In this document: positions 9,212 through 17,400 of the stretch, one piece after another
Numbering within the stretch: the first letter of the stretch is position 1
Layout: each line of letters starts with the position of its first letter
NCBI RefSeq assembly: GCF_015776785.2
Contig: NZ_LFMD02000002.1
Span: 1,052,838-1,116,837 of the forward strand
Direction of reading: 5' to 3'
DNA: 64,000 nt
From: Kitasatospora sp. SUK 42
GTDB taxonomy: Bacteria; Actinomycetota; Actinomycetes; Streptomycetales; Streptomycetaceae
Program-made: the position numbers and the translations under genes
The notes under the pieces: model-generated
Databases searched by the model: none
What the model was told of the DNA's origin: nothing
The model's input: only the letters and a program-made list of their open reading frames with translations

Positions 9212-10360
9212 TCAGAACCTGCGCCGCTTGCGGGCCCGGCGCACCAGCGCCGCCGTACCGACCAGCGCCACCGTCGCCCCTGCCGCGCCCAGGCTGGTCG
9301 CCGCCTCCTTGCCGCCCAGCCGCCGCCCGGCCACCGCGTGCTTGCCGGCCACCTGGGCCAGCAGCTCCGCCAGCACCTGCTCGTTGCTGTGCACCGGACG
9401 CCAGCCCGCCTCGTGCAGCCGGCTGCCGGACACCACCCACGGGTACATCGTGTACGCCAGGTCCCCCGCCGGGGCCGGGGTCAGGCCCAGTCGGTGCAGC
9501 CGCGCCGCCGTCCCGAGCGCCAGGGAGGCCGGCAGCTCCATCCGCCGGATCCCCGACAGCCGCTCCACGTCCTCCTGCTCCAGCCAGCCGTCGCAGCCGA
9601 CCGTCACCTCGCCGTCGACCAGGCCCAGCGCCGCGTACTCCAGCGCCGCCGCCAGGTCGTCCACGTGGCAGAACTGCCAGCACGGCCGGGAGCCGGCCAC
9701 CACCAGCAGCCGGGGCGCCTCGAAGTGCCGGGTCAGCACGGTGTCCACCCCGGGGCCCACCACCACGGCCGGGCGCAGCACCGTCACCTGGAGCCCCGGG
9801 TGGGCGCGCGGCGCCCGGCGGGCCAGCCGCTCGATCTCCAGCAGGTCCCCGACCAGCGAGGCCTCCTCGGTCGCCCTCAGCTCGGAGTCCTCCGCCAGCG
9901 GCACCTCGTTGTCGGCCAGCGCGCCGTAGACCATCGCGGAGGTGCACAGCACCACCCGGTGCACCCCGGCCGCGGCGGCCGCGGTCAGCACCGTCTGGGC
10001 GCCGCGCACGTTGTAGGCGCTGCGGGCCCTGGGGTCGGACTCCATGCCGAAGTCCATTGCCAGGTGCACCACCACGTCCACCCCGGCCAGCCGCTCGGCC
10101 ACCGCCGGGTCGCGCACGTCCAGCACCCGCCACTGCACGCCCGGGACGTCACCGCGCCGGTCGTCCACGGCCAGGACCCTGCGCACGTGCGGGGAGGCCA
10201 CCAGCCGGGCGGCGACCCGCTCGCCCAGCCCTCCCGCGGCACCGGTCACGGCCACGGTCAGCGGCCGCCCGCCGTAGGCTGGAGGCGGCGACGCCGTGGT
10301 GTCCGACGCGTCCTCTCCTCCGGTCAGCCCAGAGCGAACGTCCGAGGGCGGGGAACTCAC
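9212..10360 (-). CDS. NAD(P)-dependent sugar-epimerase-like SDR
   Basis: 382 aa, extended short-chain dehydrogenase fold. The nucleotide-binding motif TGAAGGLG occurs at ~40-47. Ser-Ala-Met-Val-Tyr-Gly (residues ~141-146) holds the family YG but not a classical YxxxK. The C-terminal ~30 residues are a hydrophobic segment followed by RRARKRRRF, which suggests a membrane-tethered C-terminus. Substrate unknown. The gene is monocistronic and divergent from the Zincin_2 gene. The missing YxxxK may make it a binding or regulatory member rather than an active oxidoreductase. Confidence 0.82.
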   Translation of the reverse strand: MSSPPSDVRSGLTGGEDASDTTASPPPAYGGRPLTVAVTGAAGGLGERVAARLVASPHVRRVLAVDDRRGDVPGVQWRVLDVRDPAVAERLAGVDVVVHLAMDFGMESDPRARSAYNVRGAQTVLTAAAAAGVHRVVLCTSAMVYGALADNEVPLAEDSELRATEEASLVGDLLEIERLARRAPRAHPGLQVTVLRPAVVVGPGVDTVLTRHFEAPRLLVVAGSRPCWQFCHVDDLAAALEYAALGLVDGEVTVGCDGWLEQEDVERLSGIRRMELPASLALGTAARLHRLGLTPAPAGDLAYTMYPWVVSGSRLHEAGWRPVHSNEQVLAELLAQVAGKHAVAGRRLGGKEAATSLGAAGATVALVGTAALVRRARKRRRF

Positions 10361-10557
10361 CGGGCATCCTCCACGGTTAGCTTATGTGCGTACGGACGTG
10401 TGTCACGTACGTCCATCCTGCCCGAGGCGAAGGCCCGGCGGTGCACCCGGCGCGGGCCTGCCGCGCGGGATCCGCCCACGAGTCCCCCTCCACCGGACCC
10501 CCGGGCGGCAGTACTTCCCGCTACACCCGTATGACGGCCGACCGGATCGAGGACCCC

Positions 10558-12102
10558 GTGAGCGACCTTCCCTTCGGATTCGGCGTTCCGCCCGAGGAGC
10601 CCGAGGACGGCAAGGCCAAGCCCGACGACGCGCAGAAGAAGAAGGACCAGGGCCCGGCCGGCTCCGGTGACAGCGGCCCGCAGCCGTTCGGCTTCGGAGC
10701 CGGCAACCCCTTCGGCGCGATCTTCGGGATGCCCGGCGCCCCTGGAGGCCCCGGCGGCGCCGGTGCCGACAACCCCTTCGCCGCCATGTTCGGCGGCCTC
10801 AACCCCGGCGACCTGGGCGCCGCGTTCCAGCAGCTCGGGCAGATGCTCTCCTTCGAGGGCGGCCCGGTGAACTGGGACCTCGCCACCAACATCGCCCGGC
10901 AGAGCGTCGTCGCCGAACCCGCCGAGGGCAAGAGCAAGGACCGTTCCGTCAGCGCCACCGAGCGCGCCGCCGTCGCCGAGGCCGTGCGCCTGGCCGACCT
11001 GTGGCTCGACGGCGTCACCGAGTTCCCCTCCGGCGCCGGCACCGCCGTCGCCTGGAGCCGCGCCGAATGGATCGAGGCCACCCTCCCGGTCTGGAAGGAC
11101 CTCGTCGACCCGGTCGCCGAGCGCGTCGGCAACGCCATGGGCGGCGTCCTGCCCGAGGAGATGCAGGCCATGGCCGGCCCGCTGATGGGCATGATGCGCT
11201 CCATGGGCGGCGCCATGTTCGGCACCCAGATCGGCCAGGCGCTCGGCGCCCTCGCCGGCGAGGTGGTCGGCTCCACCGACGTCGGCCTGCCGCTCGCCCC
11301 GGCCGGCAAGGCCGCCCTGCTGCCGCAGAACGTCGCCGAGTTCGGCGAGGGCCTGAGCGTGCCCGCCGAGGAGGTCCGGCTCTACCTCGCCCTGCGCGAG
11401 GCCGCCCACCAGCGCCTCTTCGCCCACGTGCCGTGGCTGCGGGCCCACCTGCTGGGCGCCGTCGAGGCCTACGCCCGCGGCATCAAGGTCGACACCTCCC
11501 GCATGGAGGAGCTCGTCGGCCAGCTCGACCCGACCAACCCGGAGGCGCTCCAGGAGGCACTGGCCGGCGGCCTGCTCCAGCCCGAGGACACCCCCGAGCA
11601 GAAGGCCGCGCTCGCCCGCCTGGAGACCGCGCTCGCCCTCGTCGAAGGCTGGGTCGACGCCGTCGTCCACGCCGCCGCCGAACCCCACCTGCCCCAGGCC
11701 GGCGCGCTGCGCGAGACCGTCCGCCGCCGCCGCGCCGCCGGCGGGCCCGCCGAGCAGACCTTCGCCACCCTGGTCGGCCTGGAACTGCGCCCGCGCCGCC
11801 TGCGCGACGCCGCCCGGCTGTGGGCGCTGCTCGCCGACGCGCGCGGCATCGAGGGCCGCGACGCGCTCTGGGAGCACCCCGACATGCTGCCCACCGCGGC
11901 CGACCTGGACGACCCGGACGCCTTCGTGCACCGCGGCAGCGGCGACGGCCTGGAGGGCGGCATCGACTTCGACGCCCTCGACAAGCTGCTCGGCGAGGCC
12001 GCGGCGGGCGGCAAGCCCGACCTGACCAAGAAGGACGACGGCGAGGGGCACGACGGCCCCGAGCAGGACGGCACCGACGGAAAGGGCGAGCCCACCGCAT
12101 GA
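10558..12102 (+). CDS. Zincin_2 family zinc-dependent metalloprotease
   Basis: 514 aa from the GTG at 10558, which has GAGGA upstream and gives the N-terminus VSDLPFGFG. An ATG at 10531 is the alternative. A Gly/Pro-rich N-terminal ~90 residues precede a helical domain. The region at ~283-290 carries EAAHQRLFAHVPW, which replaces the classical HExxH in this family (PF10103, DUF2342). Substrate is unknown. The stop codon overlaps the start of the next gene (ATGA), indicating translational coupling to the NUDIX gene. Conserved next to the ABC1 kinase in actinobacteria (Rv3195-like). Confidence 0.85.
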   Translation: MSDLPFGFGVPPEEPEDGKAKPDDAQKKKDQGPAGSGDSGPQPFGFGAGNPFGAIFGMPGAPGGPGGAGADNPFAAMFGGLNPGDLGAAFQQLGQMLSFEGGPVNWDLATNIARQSVVAEPAEGKSKDRSVSATERAAVAEAVRLADLWLDGVTEFPSGAGTAVAWSRAEWIEATLPVWKDLVDPVAERVGNAMGGVLPEEMQAMAGPLMGMMRSMGGAMFGTQIGQALGALAGEVVGSTDVGLPLAPAGKAALLPQNVAEFGEGLSVPAEEVRLYLALREAAHQRLFAHVPWLRAHLLGAVEAYARGIKVDTSRMEELVGQLDPTNPEALQEALAGGLLQPEDTPEQKAALARLETALALVEGWVDAVVHAAAEPHLPQAGALRETVRRRRAAGGPAEQTFATLVGLELRPRRLRDAARLWALLADARGIEGRDALWEHPDMLPTAADLDDPDAFVHRGSGDGLEGGIDFDALDKLLGEAAAGGKPDLTKKDDGEGHDGPEQDGTDGKGEPTA

Positions 12103-12686
12103 CGGCCACCGAGACGGGCGCGTCCGCCCTGCACGCGGACGCCGTCCGCACCCTGACCGGCTGGCGGCCCGCCGACGAGGACCAGGAGCAGCTGCGGCGC
12201 GACTACCTCGCGCACCTGGCCGAGCAGCCCGAGGGCCTGTACCGGTCCTGCCTGCCCGCACACATCACCGCCAGCGCCGCAGTCGTCGACCCGGCCGCCG
12301 GGCGAATACTGCTCACCCTGCACCCCAAGGTCGGCATGTGGCTGCAGATGGGCGGGCACTGCGAGCCCGGCGACGTCGACCTCGCCTCGGCCGCGCTGCG
12401 CGAGGCCGTCGAGGAGTCCGGCATCCCCGACCTGACCCTGCTGCGGGAGGACGGCGCGCCCGTCCCGGCCAAGCTGGACCGGCACCTGGTCCGCTGCACC
12501 GGCAAGGACCGGCCGGAGAACACCCACCTGGACGTCCAGTACATCGCGCTGGCCCCGGCCGGGGCGCAGGCGCTGATCAGCGAGGAGTCGCTGGACCTGC
12601 GCTGGTTCGACTACGACCGGCTGCCGGAGCTCACCGACCACTCGGTGCGGGACCTGGTGGACCGGGCGCGGCGACTGACCGGCTGA
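12099..12686 (+). CDS. NUDIX hydrolase
   Basis: 195 aa. A complete NUDIX box is present: GGHCEPGD followed by LREAVEESGI, with the D-type variant and the one-residue longer spacing typical of this subfamily. Such enzymes hydrolyse nucleoside diphosphates linked to another moiety; the substrate cannot be inferred. The ATG overlaps the stop of the Zincin_2 gene by 4 nt, so the two form an operon, closed by the strong hairpin at 12698-12738. Confidence 0.88.
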   Translation: MTATETGASALHADAVRTLTGWRPADEDQEQLRRDYLAHLAEQPEGLYRSCLPAHITASAAVVDPAAGRILLTLHPKVGMWLQMGGHCEPGDVDLASAALREAVEESGIPDLTLLREDGAPVPAKLDRHLVRCTGKDRPENTHLDVQYIALAPAGAQALISEESLDLRWFDYDRLPELTDHSVRDLVDRARRLTG

Positions 12687-12697
12687 CGTGTGACCGG

Positions 12698-12738
12698 AAA
12701 AAGGGGGCGCGGGCCAGTGCGGCCCGCGCCCCCTTTCT
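12698..12738. terminator. Bidirectional intrinsic terminator
   Basis: Near-perfect stem with arms AAAGGGGGCGCGGGCC and its complement around a 5-nt loop. It is flanked by A-rich sequence on the left and TTTCTTC on the right, so it can end both the NUDIX operon (+) and the metallopeptidase gene (-). Confidence 0.9.
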
Positions 12739-12808
12739 TCGTCTCATCTCCATGGACTCCGGCCGTCCCGGCACACCCAGCCCATCCGGCGCACCCAGCC
12801 CACCCGCT

Positions 12809-13531
12809 TCAACCGCAGGAAGCCGCCGGATCCTCCTGGCCCGAGGCGCCGTGCCGGGCGCCGGGAATGTGCGGCAGCCGGGCGGCGGACACCACGCCCT
12901 CCAGATAGCCGCGGGCCCGCTCCGTCCGGGGGTAGGCCTCCAGCAGCGCCCAGAACCCCGGGCCGTGATCCGGCACCAGCAGGTGCGCGAGCTCGTGCAG
13001 CAGCACGTAGTCCAGCACGTACTCCGGCATGCCCTGCAGTCGGTGGGACAGCCGGATCGTCCCCTCACTCGGGGTGCAGGAGCCCCAGCGCGAGTTCTGG
13101 TTGGTCACCCAGCGGACCTGGCTCGGCCGGGCACGATCGTCCAGGTAGGCGGCTGACAGCTCCCTGGCCCGGGCCATCAGGGCGTCGTCCCCGAGGATCC
13201 GCCGGCGCTCCTGGGCGGCGAGCTTCTCCAGCATCTGCGCGACCCAGCGCTGCTCCTCGGCGTGCGACATCCGGGCCGGGATCAACACGACGGTGCGGTC
13301 GCCCTCGCGGTAGGCGGAGACGGTGCGGCTGCGGCGGGCGCTGCGCCGCACCTCGACCCGGGCGCGGTCGTGCGCTTCCGGGGGCACGGCCCCGGCGGGC
13401 GGGTACTGCGGCCTCTTCTGCTGATTCTCATCCGGGCGCCCGCGCGTGTTCGGCGCCGCCATCTGCGACCCGGACGCTGCACGGGCACGCCGACGCGACG
13501 CCGGTGGATGGGAGTCCCGCTCGGCTGCCAT
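12809..13531 (-). CDS. YgjP/SprT-like M48-type metallopeptidase
   Basis: 240 aa. The zincin motif H179-E180-L-A-H183 with third ligand H189 sits in the DUF45 (YgjP) domain, together with the upstream signature NSRWGSCTPS. No signal or membrane segment, so cytoplasmic. The N-terminal ~55 residues are Arg/Pro-rich and poorly ordered. An ATG at 13462 (MAAPNTRGR) is a plausible alternative start because neither site has a clear ribosome-binding sequence. Related SprT/WSS1 proteases act on DNA-protein crosslinks, but that is not established for YgjP-type proteins. Confidence 0.86.
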   Translation of the reverse strand: MAAERDSHPPASRRRARAASGSQMAAPNTRGRPDENQQKRPQYPPAGAVPPEAHDRARVEVRRSARRSRTVSAYREGDRTVVLIPARMSHAEEQRWVAQMLEKLAAQERRRILGDDALMARARELSAAYLDDRARPSQVRWVTNQNSRWGSCTPSEGTIRLSHRLQGMPEYVLDYVLLHELAHLLVPDHGPGFWALLEAYPRTERARGYLEGVVSAARLPHIPGARHGASGQEDPAASCG

Positions 13532-13656
13532 GGCACACGACGTTACCCGCTACCACTGACAGAAGTCCGCTGCCGTGGCCGAAATCTTTCGTGGAGCGAT
13601 CGGGAACGAAAGGCCGACAAGGGGTGTCCGGAAACCGACGTGACGGGAGATGGCCA

Positions 13657-13714
13657 GTTATCCACAGGGTGTGCAAACAGATGGTGCGATCATGCACCCG
13701 GCCCTGTGGATAAC
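13657..13714. promoter_or_regulatory. Inverted pair of perfect DnaA boxes
   Basis: A 13-bp inverted repeat, GTTATCCACAGGG at 13657-13669 and its exact complement at 13702-13714, contains two copies of the 9-bp DnaA box TTATCCACA in opposite orientation. The inner flanks (TGTGCA and TGCACCC) extend the dyad symmetry. It lies ~75 nt in front of the GTG of the ThiF-like gene and ~125 nt from the divergent metallopeptidase start, in the promoter region. Likely a DnaA-binding control or titration site. Confidence 0.7.
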
Positions 13715-13786
13715 TTTCAGCACGCGGTCGGCCCGATGGGGCATGCTGCGGTCAGCCGTCCGGAAACGATCGGAAGGAAGATCGTC

Positions 13787-14875
13787 GTGCGCCTCGCACT
13801 GAAGCCCGCTCTGTCCCGCAGCTGGCGGGACTCCGACACCCTGCAGTTCGGCACCGTCACCCGCTACGCGGGGGTGCTCGGAAACGCCGACAAGACCCTC
13901 TGCGAGTTCCTCGGGCTGGTCGACGGAACGCGCGACCGGCCAGAACTCCTGGAGGCCGGCGAGCGGATCGGACTGGGCCGCGAGCCGGCCGACACGCTGC
14001 TGACCGACCTGGAGGAAACCGGGCTGCTGGACGACGCCGAGGCGACCGACCGTGCCCTGGCCCTGTTCCCCCAACCCCATCGGGACCTGCTCGGCCCCGA
14101 CCTCGCCTCACTGTCCCTGGTCCACTCGGGCCCTGGCGCCGCACCTGCGGTCCTGGCCCGCCGGGCCGGGACCCGGATCGAGGTGCGCGGCGCGGGCCGG
14201 GTCGGCGCCGCCGTGGCGGCGGTGCTCGCCGCAGGCGGAACGGGCACGGTCACGGTCTCCGACGGCGGCCGGGTCCAGCCCGGCGACTGTTCCCCGGCGG
14301 GACTGCCACCCGCGGACATCGGGCGGCTGCGCTTGACGGCCGCCCGGGAGACGGTGCAACGGGCCACCGGCCGCAATCCGGTCCCCGTACCCCGGCGCAA
14401 GCCCGGCGATCCACCGCCCGACTTCGTGGTCCTCGCACCGCGGGACGGCAGCGCCGCCTTCGCGGGCGGGACGTACGAGGCCCGGCTCCTGCTGCGGGCC
14501 GGGGTGCCCCACCTGTACGTGGGGGTGGTCGAGGAGTTCGGCATCATCGGGCCGCTGGTCATCCCGGGGGTGTCAGCCTGCGGGCACTGCCTGGTGCTAC
14601 GGAGGGAGGACGAGGACGCCGCCTGGCCGCGGGTCCTGGCCCAGCTGGCGAACAACGGCCCGGGCCGCGCCCGCACACCGGCCTGCGACACGGCCCTGGC
14701 GACAGCCGTCGCCGGACTGGCGGCCCTGCACGTCCAGCTCCACCTGGACGGCGGCCGTCCGCCGAGCGTCGACGGCTGGTGCGAGATCTCGGCGGGCGAC
14801 GGCATGCCCCGGCGCCTACGCCTACGAGGACACCCGGACTGCGGCTGCCTGTGGCAGCCCCAGCCGCCGGGCTGA
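13787..14875 (+). CDS. ThiF/E1-like protein, probably without adenylation activity
   Basis: 362 aa from the GTG at 13787, with GGAAGGA 8 nt upstream. After a ~120-residue N-terminal domain comes a Rossmann segment, VRGAGRVGAAVAAVLAAGG, equivalent to the GxGGxGS loop of ThiF/MoeB. The catalytic Arg-containing NLxRQ stretch is replaced by CSPAGLPPADIGRLR. Two Cys pairs near the C-terminus (ACGHC and DCGC) match the zinc tetrad of the family. The fold is E1-like but key residues are changed, so it may bind a peptide or carrier without activating it. Related domains recognise leader peptides in azole-peptide pathways; no such cluster is visible here. Confidence 0.8.
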   Translation: MRLALKPALSRSWRDSDTLQFGTVTRYAGVLGNADKTLCEFLGLVDGTRDRPELLEAGERIGLGREPADTLLTDLEETGLLDDAEATDRALALFPQPHRDLLGPDLASLSLVHSGPGAAPAVLARRAGTRIEVRGAGRVGAAVAAVLAAGGTGTVTVSDGGRVQPGDCSPAGLPPADIGRLRLTAARETVQRATGRNPVPVPRRKPGDPPPDFVVLAPRDGSAAFAGGTYEARLLLRAGVPHLYVGVVEEFGIIGPLVIPGVSACGHCLVLRREDEDAAWPRVLAQLANNGPGRARTPACDTALATAVAGLAALHVQLHLDGGRPPSVDGWCEISAGDGMPRRLRLRGHPDCGCLWQPQPPG

Positions 14876-15060
14876 GGAGGAAGGAGCGAGAAGCACACCG
14901 GGAGCAGGCCCAGCGGCTGCGGGGCTCAGCGGCCGCTGCCCTGCCCCCGAGATGCCACGGGCGATCGCCCCCCCGTTCGAGACTCCAAGGACCCCAGCGG
15001 GCCGGGAGAGAGCGGGAGCCGCTGTTCCGGATGCGGAACGAGGGCGAGGCGAGAGCGAGA

Positions 15061-15130
15061 GGTGGGTGGGCGGCGGGCGAGGAGGGTGAGGCGGGAGGAG
15101 GAGGGTGGGGGTGGGGGGGAGGGGGCGGGC
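15061..15130 (+). repeat. G-rich tract with quadruplex-forming potential
   Basis: About 70 nt of almost pure purine on the + strand, with repeated runs of three to seven G (GGGTGGGGGTGGGGGGG and neighbours), in the non-coding gap between the ThiF-like gene and the ABC1 kinase. It fits the four-run pattern for G-quadruplex DNA or RNA. Confidence 0.7.
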
Positions 15131-15154
15131 CCCAGAAGTGTCAGCAAATGTGAG

Positions 15155-15184
15155 GCGGATCACCACTTCTGAGTGATGATCCGC
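15155..15184. repeat. 30-nt nested inverted repeat
   Basis: GCGGATCA and TGATCCGC enclose a second dyad, CACT-TCTG-AGTG, giving one hairpin with a single mismatch. It could be an operator or an RNA element upstream of the ABC1 kinase gene. No T-tract follows. Confidence 0.65.
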
Positions 15185-15238
15185 GAACGCCCCCACGTCT
15201 GGCAGATCACGGCCGCCGCCGCATGACCCCTCGCCCAC

Positions 15239-15271
15239 GCGCAGGAAGTCGGCTCCGCCGACTTCCTGCGC
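15239..15271. repeat. 14-bp perfect inverted repeat
   Basis: GCGCAGGAAGTCGG and its exact complement around a 5-nt loop. It is the second strong hairpin in the 650-nt gap between 14876 and 15524, which otherwise holds no convincing gene. It may be a late terminator of the ThiF-like transcript, although it lacks a U-tract. Confidence 0.65.
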
Positions 15272-15372
15272 AGACCCCCGCCCCGACCGCGAAGCCGCAC
15301 CCGCCTCCGACCTGGAGGCCCTCCCGCCCGCCACCACCCATCGCCCCGACCGGGCGGACCAGTCCCCCAGCT

Positions 15373-15434
15373 CCCCGCGAAGGGACGCCGCCCTGCCTCG
15401 CCCCCGCGAAGGGACGCCCTCCCCGCCCCGCGAA
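15373..15434 (+). repeat. CCCCGCGAA repeats upstream of the ABC1 kinase
   Basis: A 17-bp motif, CCCCGCGAAGGGACGCC, occurs at 15373-15389 and 15402-15418; a 9-bp truncated copy is at 15426-15434. Spacings are 29 and 24 nt. They lie ~90-150 nt before the kinase start and could be binding sites for one regulator. Confidence 0.5.
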
Positions 15435-15524
15435 ATACCGACGGGCCCGGGATCCGGAGCGGGCACAATGGCCTAGTGATGGTGGGGCCGCCCGGTGTCG
15501 GGGGGCCAGGGATTGGAGGCCCGG

Positions 15525-16901
15525 GTGAGCGATCTTCCGCGCAAGGCAGTGACCCGCACGGCACGGCTCGCCGCCCTGCCGCTGGGGATAGCCGGTCGCG
15601 CCACACTCGGTCTGGGCAAGCGCATCGGCGGCCGCTCCGCCGAGGTGGTCACGGCCGAGCTCCAACAGGCCACCGCCGACCAGTTGTTCAAGGTCCTGGG
15701 CGAACTCAAGGGCGGGGCGATGAAGTTCGGGCAGGTGCTGTCCGTCTTCGAGGCCGCGCTGCCCGAGGAGGTCGCCGGGCCGTACCGGGCCGCGCTCACC
15801 AAGCTGCAGGACGCCGCTCCCCCGATGCCCGCCGCGAAGGTGCACGCCGCGCTCTCCCAACGGCTCGGGGACGGTTGGCGGGAGCTGTTCCTGGAGTTCG
15901 ACGACCGCCCGGCCGCGGCCGCCTCGATCGGCCAGGTGCACCGGGCGGTCTGGCACGACGGCCGCCCGGTCGCGGTCAAGGTGCAGTACCCGGGCGCGGG
16001 TGACGCGCTGCTGGCGGACCTGTCCCAGCTGAGCCGGGTGGCCTGGCTGCTCGGCCCGCTGATCCCCGGTCTGGACATCAAGCCGCTGATCACCGAGCTG
16101 CGCGAGCGCGTCTCGGAGGAGCTGGACTACGAGTTGGAGGCGCAGGCGCAGCGCCGGCACGCCGAGGAGTTCGCGGGCGACCCGGACATCGTGGTGCCGG
16201 GCGTGGTGGCGCAGACCGACCAGGTGCTGGTCACCGAGTGGATGGACGGCACCCCGCTGGCCGAGGTGATCGCGAACGGCACCCAGGAGGAGCGCGACCG
16301 CGCCGGCCAGTTGCTGGCCCGGTTCCTGTTCGCCGGCCCGTCCCGGACCGGTCTGCTGCACGCGGACCCGCACCCAGGCAACTTCCGGCTGCTGACGGAC
16401 GGTGGCCCGGTCTCGGGCTGGCGGCTGGGCGTGCTGGACTTCGGCACGGTGGACCGGCTGCCGGGCGGGTTGCCCGCGCCGATCGGGGCGTCCCTGCGGA
16501 TGGCGCTGGCCGGGGACGCGGCGGGCGTGCTGGAGATGCTGCGCGAGGAGGGCTTCGTGAAGCCCTCGATCCGGCTGGACCCGGACGCGGTGCTGGACTA
16601 CCTGCTGCCGATCATCGAGCCGGCCGCGGTGGACAGCTTCCACTTCACCCGGGTCTGGATGCGCGCCCAGGCGGCCCGGATCGCCGATCCGCGCTCGCCC
16701 GCCTACAACCTGGGCAAGCAGCTGAACCTGCCGCCCGCGTACCTGCTGATCCACCGGGTGACGCTGAGCACCATCGGGGTGCTGTGCCAGCTGGGTGCCA
16801 AGGCGCCGTTCCGCGCCGAGATGCTGGAGTGGCTGCCCGAGTTCGCCGACACGCCTCCCAAGAGGCTCAGGAAGCCCCCGAAGCCCGGCCGAACCAGCTG
16901 A
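15525..16901 (+). CDS. ABC1/UbiB-family atypical kinase
   Basis: 458 aa from the GTG at 15525, with GGAGG 5 nt upstream. Family motifs in order: KGGAMKFGQVLS (the KxGQ inhibitory motif), AASIGQVHRA (Ala-rich nucleotide loop), VAVKVQYPG (ion-pair Lys), ELDYELEAQ, ADPHPGNF (catalytic loop) and LDFGT (metal-binding Asp). Relatives of UbiB/COQ8 are ATPases or kinases linked to isoprenoid-quinone metabolism. A menaquinone role here is inference. No C-terminal membrane helices are seen. Neighbour to wblC as in mycobacteria (Rv3197-whiB7). Confidence 0.92.
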   Translation: MSDLPRKAVTRTARLAALPLGIAGRATLGLGKRIGGRSAEVVTAELQQATADQLFKVLGELKGGAMKFGQVLSVFEAALPEEVAGPYRAALTKLQDAAPPMPAAKVHAALSQRLGDGWRELFLEFDDRPAAAASIGQVHRAVWHDGRPVAVKVQYPGAGDALLADLSQLSRVAWLLGPLIPGLDIKPLITELRERVSEELDYELEAQAQRRHAEEFAGDPDIVVPGVVAQTDQVLVTEWMDGTPLAEVIANGTQEERDRAGQLLARFLFAGPSRTGLLHADPHPGNFRLLTDGGPVSGWRLGVLDFGTVDRLPGGLPAPIGASLRMALAGDAAGVLEMLREEGFVKPSIRLDPDAVLDYLLPIIEPAAVDSFHFTRVWMRAQAARIADPRSPAYNLGKQLNLPPAYLLIHRVTLSTIGVLCQLGAKAPFRAEMLEWLPEFADTPPKRLRKPPKPGRTS

Positions 16902-16904
16902 CCG

Positions 16905-16932
16905 ACTGATCGACTGATCGACTGATCGACCG
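16905..16932 (+). repeat. 8-bp tandem repeat (ACTGATCG) x3-4
   Basis: Short perfect repeats of ACTGATCG directly after the ABC1 kinase stop, between it and its terminator. A likely slippage site with no evident function. Confidence 0.7.
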
Positions 16933-16940
16933 TGAACACG

Positions 16941-16980
16941 GCCGCAGGCCGCTCCCCACCGACGGGGGGCGGCCTGCGGC
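16941..16980. terminator. Terminator hairpin between convergent genes
   Basis: 12-bp perfect stem GCCGCAGGCCGC with its complement at 16969-16980 and a small inner GGGG/CCCC pairing, between the ABC1 kinase (+) and the end of the wblC operon (-). No U-tract follows, as is frequent in Streptomyces terminators. Confidence 0.75.
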
Positions 16981-16998
16981 ACGACTGCGGCGGCGCGA

Positions 16999-17400
16999 CT
17001 ACATCAGCGCGACGGCGAGCGCCTTGCGAGCCCGCAGGGAGGCACGCTCGGCCCGCTGCCTGAGCTTGCGGGCCCGGATGACCCGGCTGACGAGGCGTTG
17101 TTCCTCGGCCTCGTGGAGCCTGTCTTGCATATGGGCACGCGCCAGGGATTCATGCATGAGTTGCATTTCGAGGGTCCTGTTCTGGATCTGAAGTTCGGTG
17201 GTCTGCTCGGCGCGGACGGTGGGATCGATGGCGTCGGGGGTCATGTCGTGGTCCTGCTCGTGGTGCGTGCTCGGGAATGGGAAGGTGCGGGCTGCTGCGT
17301 CGGCCTTGGCGGCGGCGATCCGTACGGACCGGCGGAGGGCGCTGTCCAGCGGGGGCTGCTCTCCCCGGCGGACGGCCCTGGCTTCGTCGGCGGGGTTCAC
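16999..17400 (-). CDS. wblC-coupled hypothetical coiled-coil protein
   Basis: 133 aa. The GTG at 17400 overlaps the wblC stop by 4 nt (GTGA), so translation is coupled and the two genes should respond together. The C-terminal two thirds are highly charged and helical (TTELQIQNRTLEMQLMHESL, then many Arg/Glu), fitting a coiled coil. An internal ATG at the 53rd codon (MTPDAIDPTV) could start a shorter 81-aa form. No recognised domain. Its position in the wblC transcript suggests a role in the antibiotic-stress response, which is inference. Confidence 0.7.
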   Translation of the reverse strand: MNPADEARAVRRGEQPPLDSALRRSVRIAAAKADAAARTFPFPSTHHEQDHDMTPDAIDPTVRAEQTTELQIQNRTLEMQLMHESLARAHMQDRLHEAEEQRLVSRVIRARKLRQRAERASLRARKALAVALM

